DNA from: Entophlyctis helioformis
Taxonomy: Eukaryota > Chytridiomycota > Chytridiomycetes > Chytridiales > Chytriomycetaceae
NCBI GenBank assembly: GCA_025526915.1
Contig: JAHLKH010000434.1
Span: 1-12,800, forward strand
DNA length: 12,800 nucleotides
Direction of reading: 5' to 3'
Below are positions 7,983 to 12,800 of the stretch, piece after piece. Position 1 is the first letter of the stretch, and every line of letters begins with the position of its first letter. Both the position numbers and the translations under genes were made by a program. The notes under the pieces are model-generated. The model did no database searches, was not told where the DNA came from, and was given only the letters and a program-made list of their open reading frames with translations.

Positions 7983-8543
7983 ATGTCGCTCATGGCATCG
8001 CCCGAGACGCTGCTCTTCAACGCACTCTACGCTCCACACCTGCTTGCGCCGTCAGCCCACACAGACCTGCACGCCATCCCGTCGCCTCGTCCAAGTCAAT
8101 CAGGCCGCACTGCAACCTGTCCGCATTACTGACTGCCCAATCTGCCTCGACACTTGCTGCCACGACGGTTGCAACGTCGGCAGCAGCAGCAAAAAACACA
8201 GTCGGAGCCAACGGACTGCAGATGCCGTGCGGCCACGCGTTCATCGCAGGTGTATCGTGCGATGGCTCAAGAGGTCGAATGCATGCCCGGTTTGCCGGTA
8301 CGAGATCGACACTGCTTGCGACGAGTGCAACGACGGCGTGAGGGACCGAATGCGTCGGCGGCAAACGACACGCGAGTTTGCAGACGACCCAACGAGCCCG
8401 ATGTCGCTTGCAACAGCGACGAGCAGCGATCAGCTTTCAACACAGACAGCACAGCAGCAATGGCTGCATCTGGAAGCAGAATGTCGTTCATGTCCCATAC
8501 AGCCACGGCACGGCCAGTTTGCAGGGCTTGTGCGATCCTCTGA
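7983..8543 (+). CDS. RING-H2 E3 ubiquitin ligase, RNF181/RNF126-like, frame-broken
   Basis: A RING-H2 finger recruits a ubiquitin-charged E2 and transfers ubiquitin to substrates. The N-terminus reads MSLMASPETLLFNALYAPHL. Next comes an ASSKSI...AALQPVRIT stretch, like the ASK-x-x-[IV]-x-x-LP segment before the RING in RNF181/RNF126 proteins. Then CPICLDT, LQMPCGHAF, HRRCIVRWLKRSNACPVC and RYEIDT supply all eight C3H2C3 ligands (CxxC, CxH, HxxC, CxxC). The loop between the first CxxC and CGH holds an extra CCHDGC cluster. Frame changes lie near 8076 and 8103, in the six-A run near 8193, and near 8244 (TTCATCGC, one C short). After the RING comes a hydrophilic tail (GVRDRMRRRQ) whose frame I cannot fix. 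The end at 8543 is the best stop before AT-rich DNA. The RING call is firm; the ends are less so. Confidence 0.8.
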
Positions 8544-8634
8544 CCTGAAAGGGAAACACAATATATATGCCCAGAATTATCAAGTGCGTTTTATGATCCA
8601 TATAACCAGCCCATCATCCCGTCCACGCCGTCAA
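8544..8634. terminator. Convergent AT-rich 3' intergenic region
   Basis: About 90 bp lie between the probable stops of the plus-strand RING gene and the minus-strand F-box-like gene. It is the most AT-rich stretch nearby. AATATATAT at 8560-8568 could serve the plus gene, and ATAAAA on the minus strand (8589-8594) could be a polyadenylation signal for the minus gene. Confidence 0.5.
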
Positions 8635-11600
8635 TCATGTGCAGCACGCAAGCTCGGCCCGCTGCTTCTGCGCGTTCCGAATGACCCAAAGCGCTCCAGC
8701 GATCCGATGCAGCGGCACCAGATGATACATGACCGCCAGCGCCATGCCGCTCGTAGTGCCATCCAGCCAGCTGCGACACCGGAAACGCTCTGCTGCTCAT
8801 TGCCCATCATGCTCGTCCCATTTCCGGCTCTGTCCCATTCCACTACCACCACCACCACTGCCACCCGTCGATGCTTGTCCCATTGTTCGGCACCACGCGC
8901 CATCCGCCCCACTGCACCGCTCACCAGTGGCCCCACTGCCCACGCTGCCGTTGCCACCGTGACAGGACGTCCAGAAAAGCCGCGCGACCGCCCAGTAACC
9001 CACACGCTCACGAGGCACACAGGCGCCATGGCAAGCAGCTCAATGACCACGCGCACCAGCAAAAGATGCGCTGCGACCCGCGGAACGTTGACGCGTCGAG
9101 CTCGCGCTGCGTGATGAGGTACGCCGTCATGCTTGTTGCCGTTGTAGATGGACGCGTACAGCGGCAGCCGTTCCAGCGTTGAGCACCTGCGCCAGGTTGA
9201 TGCGCGGCGGCAGGTTGGGGTTCTGCTGATGTGCATGGTGTCCATGATGATGCCCGTGATGCCGTGATGGTGATGCCGTGATGATGGTGGCGTGGTGGTG
9301 GTGGGGCTGATGATGTGATGGGTCGCAACCATGCCATGCCCGCCAGCGGCAGTGACTGCGGCATTGTACACGCTTCGACATGACGCGCACGCGTCGACGA
9401 TGCACGCCACGACGTTGACGTCGCCGTATCCACCGCCGTCTTGAGCAGGTGCGGCGCAATCTGGGCAAGTCGGCGTCGCGAGGCGGATGGCAAGCACGAG
9501 ATGGCCGGTGAATTTGGAGCGCATGCGAGCACAGCGCAGAGACGGCGCGACACGAGGTCCTGGATGATCTCGATGGTGGTGGGCGAGCGGGGCGACGACT
9601 CGATGATGAGGCGGGCGGTGTCGAGGTGGTCCTGGTTGAGCGCGCACGACAGGGCCGCCGACATGGTTTTGCTGGACACGCGTTTGCGCCGTCGGGCAGA
9701 CAGGTTGGACTGGCCAGACTGCCGACGCTGCTGGCTGGGATCGCCGCCGCCTCCGGGCGACGCTGCGACATGGAGTTGGTCATTTGCGGATGGGCGTGGT
9801 ACGCCTGCTGTGAGACCCTGAGCCGTGTGTGCATGCACCCAGAGCGGCGTGCCCAGTGGCTGGACGTGTACGGGATGGCGTCCGAGGCCAACGGCGTGTC
9901 GAGACAAGCAGCAGACGGTATGAGCGGGATGTGGTGGCTGAGCACCGCCTGGTAGAAAGCGACCGCAGGATGGTTTCGTCATAGTCCCAGTCGACTTCGT
10001 TGGCCGCAAACAGATGCGCGCCGCCCAGGTCAAAGAGCGCGTCCGGCTCGTTGAGATCCACGCCGTTGGGTATGACGAGGTGGGTCACGTTGTCGTCGTC
10101 CTCTCGTCGTCCTCCTCGTCATCGCTCTGCCTTGTCGTCGTCGTCATCGTTGGCTGCGTTGGCCGGTGGACAGCCGGCTGGATATCGTCCATGCTGTGCA
10201 CGCCATGCAGAGTCTCCTCGCTCAGCTGCCCGCCCGGCCCGACCACAAATCCGTCGGCAGCCACAGCCACACCCGTGCCAGGATGCGCTTGTGCACTAGC
10301 AGCCGCAGTGACCGCAGCATTCGCAGCTTCAACGCCGGCACCAGGCGCAACGACCATGGCCGCCGTCCACGCACCGCCCGCCCCAGACGCCAGAAACTCG
10401 GCAAGCCCCTGGTACGGCAGATCGCCTCGATAGTACGCAGCCTGCAGGTACCGCTCGACATGCTTTCGCCGCAGCCTGTACAATGGCCAGATGGGCATAT
10501 AGATGAAGCTGCTCTTGGCGCTCTCGCTCGCACTGCGGTCAGGCGATCGCGACCCGGACGCGTTCCAGCTGCCGCCTCCAGTGGGAGTGGCCCCTGCATT
10601 CGCCCCGCCGCCACCACCAGCACCACCTGTGCCGCCAAGACCAGTGCTGCCAAGACCAGTCCCGCCGAGCCCCACTCCGCCACCGCCAATGCTCGACGCA
10701 AGCCTAGACCCATGCGCCATGAGCGCGCCAGACATGCGACGCAACATCAACGTGCCCTGCGACGTCTTGAGCGGCTTGTTGAGCAGCCGCTTGCGGCCCA
10801 GCCCGGCCTCGGGATCGCCGCCGAGCGACATGACTAGCGCGACCAGCGAAAGGTGGCTGTACATGGACGCCATGCAGATGGTCAGATGCTCGACTGCGCG
10901 GATGTCGGCGCCGTAATGCACCAGGCAGGCGATCAGCTGGATTTGTTTGCGCTCGAGGGGACACACGGGCAAGAGGCCCCATGCGCTGCCCGAGTCGGCG
11001 ACCATGCCGGCTGCGGCCGTGATCTGGCGCGAGTGGTTGGCAGCGTGAGCGGCTGCACTTGTGGCTGCTGGGTTCTCGTGTATGCTGTGCGTGTCGTGGT
11101 GGATATCGTCCGCTGTTTGGGTGTGGGTGGCTGTGGGGAGGAATGCTGTGGTGGCTGCCGACGTGGTGGTGGTGGAGCGAGTTGGCCATGAACGGGGTCG
11201 AGGCTTCAGGAACGGGAGTCAGCGAGGTCGCGTCGTTGGCCGTGTCGTGGTGGTAGTGGTGGGACTGATGGCGATGATGGTGGGGCGGTGGATGGTGATG
11301 GTGGCCAGCATCATGCGAGGACACGGCCATGTTGGCAGACACCGTGGCGGCAGACGATGCAGCAGCAGCAGCAGCAGCCGCAGCGGCGGCGGCAGTGGTA
11401 GCATTGCTCCCACGTCGAGCAGCGAGATTTGGTGGAAGGCCGATGTGACCCGCGTTACTGCCGCGTCGTGCGCTTGCTGGATCGGGCGGGAGAGCCTGCA
11501 AAACACCTGCATTGCTCCCACGGCGACCCGACGGTGGAATGTCAGCGAGCACAATCACGCCTGCGTTGCTGCCACGGCGGCCCATGCCCATGCCAAGCGG

Positions 11601-12635
11601 GCCCATGGGGGGCTGCGACGACGCAGACGACGCCAAGTCTCCGAGCCCCGCATTGCTGCTGCGTCGGCCAGCACTGGGACCCGCGTTGTTGTTGCTGTTG
11701 TTGTTGTTGTTGCTGCCGCTGCTGGTGGCCGGCAATGCACCGCTCAGGCCCTGCAGACCCGCGTTGCTGCCACGTCGACTGACCACGGCCGAGGCTGACG
11801 TGGCGGCAGCGGCAGCGGCAGCAGCCACAGCGGTCATGCTCGCGTTGCTGCCACGACGCACACCAACGGCAAGACTGCTGCTGCCGCGACGCACAGCACG
11901 CCAGAGCGCTTGCGACGGCGTGCGAACGTGCTCGGCCGCCTCCTTGACGCCACGCTTGACAGCGGCGCGTGCCAGCACAGCGCAGTCGCAGCCCGTCTGG
12001 CTCTTTGTCTTGCGAGAGAACGGGCCAGATGCAGACGCGGACGCGGACGCATGCCCGTGGTCGTGATGATGAGGGCTGTGGTGGCCGTAGCCGTCACCGC
12101 CGGCATTGGCATTCGCAGCAGCAGAGCCGGACGGCGACCAAGCGCGACCGCCGCTCGAAAGAAGGCTGCAGAAGCCGCTGCAGCCTGCATGCTCGTGAGC
12201 GAGGTGAGCGTGGTGGCTGTGGTGGCCCTGACCGTCGCCCATGGGGTCGGCATGGAAGAGCGAGCCTGAGCAGACGCTGACGGTGTGCAGGAACCCGTGG
12301 TTCCAGGCAAAGGCAGACGCCAGACGACGGCCGTAGCGTTGAATGAGCCACCGAGCACGGGTATGCGTGTCGAGCGAGATGGCATAGAGGACACGGTTGA
12401 CGAGCGGCAGACTGGGGTTGCACGACAACACCATGATCTTGATGAGGATTTCCCGTGGCAGTCTGTGGGTCATGTTGGGCCGCCTGGGAGTGCCTGTGTC
12501 TGCACCTGTGCCTGTGCCTCCTGTCGTAGCGGTAGTGGTTGTGGCTGTGGCCATCTGTATGTTGTGTGTGCCAGCGTGTTCTGCGTCGGCTGTGTGGGAG
12601 GTGCCGCTGCGGGCCTTTTTCTTGAACAGCGGCAT
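8635..12635 (-). CDS. F-box-like, low-complexity and ankyrin-like protein with an RRGSNAG motif array
   Basis: It begins MPLFKKKARSGTSH; an in-frame ATG also lies at 12782. Residues about 57-104 (HRLPREILIKIMVLSCN, LPLVNRVLYAISL, RARWLIQRYGRRL) resemble an F-box followed by the R-x-RWL stretch I associate with chytrid ankyrin proteins. Such proteins often link substrates to Skp1-cullin ligases. A disordered part follows: His-rich tracts (138-195), eight RR[GS]S motifs (249-411), poly-Asn, poly-Ala, and His-rich 445-505. After a frame change near 11125 comes degenerate ankyrin-like sequence: ERKQIQLIACLVHYGADI, MYSHLSLVALVMSLGGDP, RRKHVERYLQAAYYRGDLPY, ANEVDWDYDETILR, LSCALNQDHLDTARLIIES, DVNVVACIVDACAS. 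Further frame changes lie near 10095 and 9958, with at least two more between 9850 and 9190. The C-terminus is uncertain; one frame ends in a hydrophobic MALAVMYHLVPLHRIAGALW segment with stop at 8635-8637. The function is not known. Confidence 0.65.
10606..10690. repeat. Gly-rich minisatellite in the F-box-like gene
   Basis: Repeats of a GTGCTGCCAAGACCA-like 15-bp unit encode GVGLGGTGLGSTGLGGTGG followed by poly-Gly. The run lies between two ankyrin-like segments, so it is probably a flexible linker. Confidence 0.75.
11121..11303 (-). repeat. Histidine-rich coding tract
   Basis: Two His clusters (GHHHHPPPHHHRHQSHHYHH and LHHHHVGSHHSIPPHSHPHP) are coded by GTG/ATG-rich plus-strand DNA. A weaker His tract is coded upstream at about 12050-12225 (GHHSHHAHLAHEHAG, HHSPHHHDHGH). 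They are typical of a disordered linker but could bind Zn, Ni or Cu. Confidence 0.85.
11400..11891 (-). repeat. Protein repeat array: eight RR[G/S]S(N/S) motifs
   Basis: Motifs begin at residues 249, 260, 288, 324, 353, 371, 390 and 407 of the F-box-like protein (first Arg codon 11889-11891; last motif ends at 11400). Six read RRGSNA, one RRSSNA and one RRGSSS; five continue to Gly (NAG). Spacers are 4 to 29 residues and differ in sequence. Arg codons vary among CGA, CGT and CGC, Gly between GGC and GGG, Ser between AGC and AGT, Asn between AAC and AAT, and Ala among GCG, GCA and GCT. RRxS is the classic PKA consensus. Confidence 0.93.
11685..11711. repeat. GTT/GCT trinucleotide tract coding poly-Asn
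   Basis: The tract encodes NNNNNSNNN in the spacer between the third and fourth RR[GS]S motifs. A separate GCA tract at 11359-11377 begins the poly-Ala run after the last motif. Confidence 0.85.
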
Positions 12636-12800
12636 GCCCAGTTGATGGACAGCGAGTTGGTGTGGAGTGAGCAAGGGAAAGATGGTTGGTCTGAGCCCAC
12701 TTGGACCCCTTGCTTGGCTCGCAACAACAGCAACAGGCAGGCACTCCCCCACTCTGTGCGTCTGATGATCAAATCTCGACAATGTTGTGTCGACGCGTTG
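12636..12800 (-). promoter_or_regulatory. Upstream region of the F-box-like gene
   Basis: The frame stays open back to an ATG at 12782, so part of this may be coding. Otherwise it is 5' UTR and promoter. A perfect ACGCGT (MCB-type) palindrome lies at 12793-12798, about 158 bp from the chosen start. Confidence 0.4.

Noticed and set aside
8544..9114. Extension of the RING frame downstream to 9114
   Set aside because: It runs past AT-rich intergenic DNA into the antisense of the F-box-like gene and becomes Thr/Arg-rich nonsense. The frame survives only because no stop occurs by chance.
8869..9350. Second gene or transmembrane domain at the C-terminal end of the F-box-like gene
   Set aside because: Hydrophobic strings (VVIELLAMAPVCLVSVWV, MALAVMYHLVPLHRIAGALW) sit in different frames. 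Without corrected sequence I cannot tell a membrane segment from ankyrin helices.
12636..12782. Upstream ATG at 12782 as the start of the F-box-like gene
   Set aside because: The extra 49 residues have no recognisable feature and the downstream MPLFKKKARS start looks more natural. It cannot be excluded without 5' transcript data.
1..12800. tRNA, rRNA, CRISPR array or transposon ends
   Set aside because: No cloverleaf-like segment, no spaced palindromic repeats, and no terminal inverted repeats or transposase/reverse-transcriptase motifs were seen on either strand.

Overview
The window looks like nuclear DNA of a fungus, most likely a zoosporic (chytrid-type) one. It is GC-rich and gene-dense. 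Introns are short (64 to 167 nt), with GT..AG ends and CTGAC-like branch points. It carries the meiotic MutS homologue MSH4, eIF3h, and an F-box-like/ankyrin-like protein of a kind I associate with chytrid genomes. The chytrid placement is inference; the eukaryotic, intron-bearing nature is seen directly.

Layout. 1-595: two copies of a ~285-bp repeat unit, followed by gene-free DNA to 926. 927-2257 (minus): eIF3 subunit h, apparently intronless. 2459-6322 (minus): MSH4 in 13 exons, with every splice phase reconciled. 6534-7891 (minus): a pyridoxamine-5'-phosphate-oxidase-like FMN-binding-fold protein in 3 exons. 7892-7982: a 91-bp shared promoter. 7983-8543 (plus): a RING-H2 E3 ligase of RNF181/RNF126 type. 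It converges on a large minus-strand gene (about 8635-12635) encoding an F-box-like, low-complexity and ankyrin-like protein. That protein carries an array of eight RR[G/S]S(N/S) motifs.

All five genes are interrupted by single-base frame changes, while the encoded protein stays well conserved across each break. eIF3h needs eight corrections, MSH4 five, the oxidase-like gene three, the RING gene at least four, and the F-box gene at least five. The two repeat copies at the left end differ only by three homopolymer-length changes. Together this points to residual indel errors of a long-read assembly rather than five decaying genes. Gene coordinates therefore give the full extent, and the approximate positions of the breaks are listed.

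The genes do not form a pathway. MSH4 acts in meiotic crossover formation, eIF3h in translation initiation, and the RING and F-box-like proteins probably in ubiquitin-dependent turnover. The most unusual element is the array of basophilic-kinase (PKA-type) motifs in the F-box-like protein. Its amino acids are conserved while its codons have drifted.
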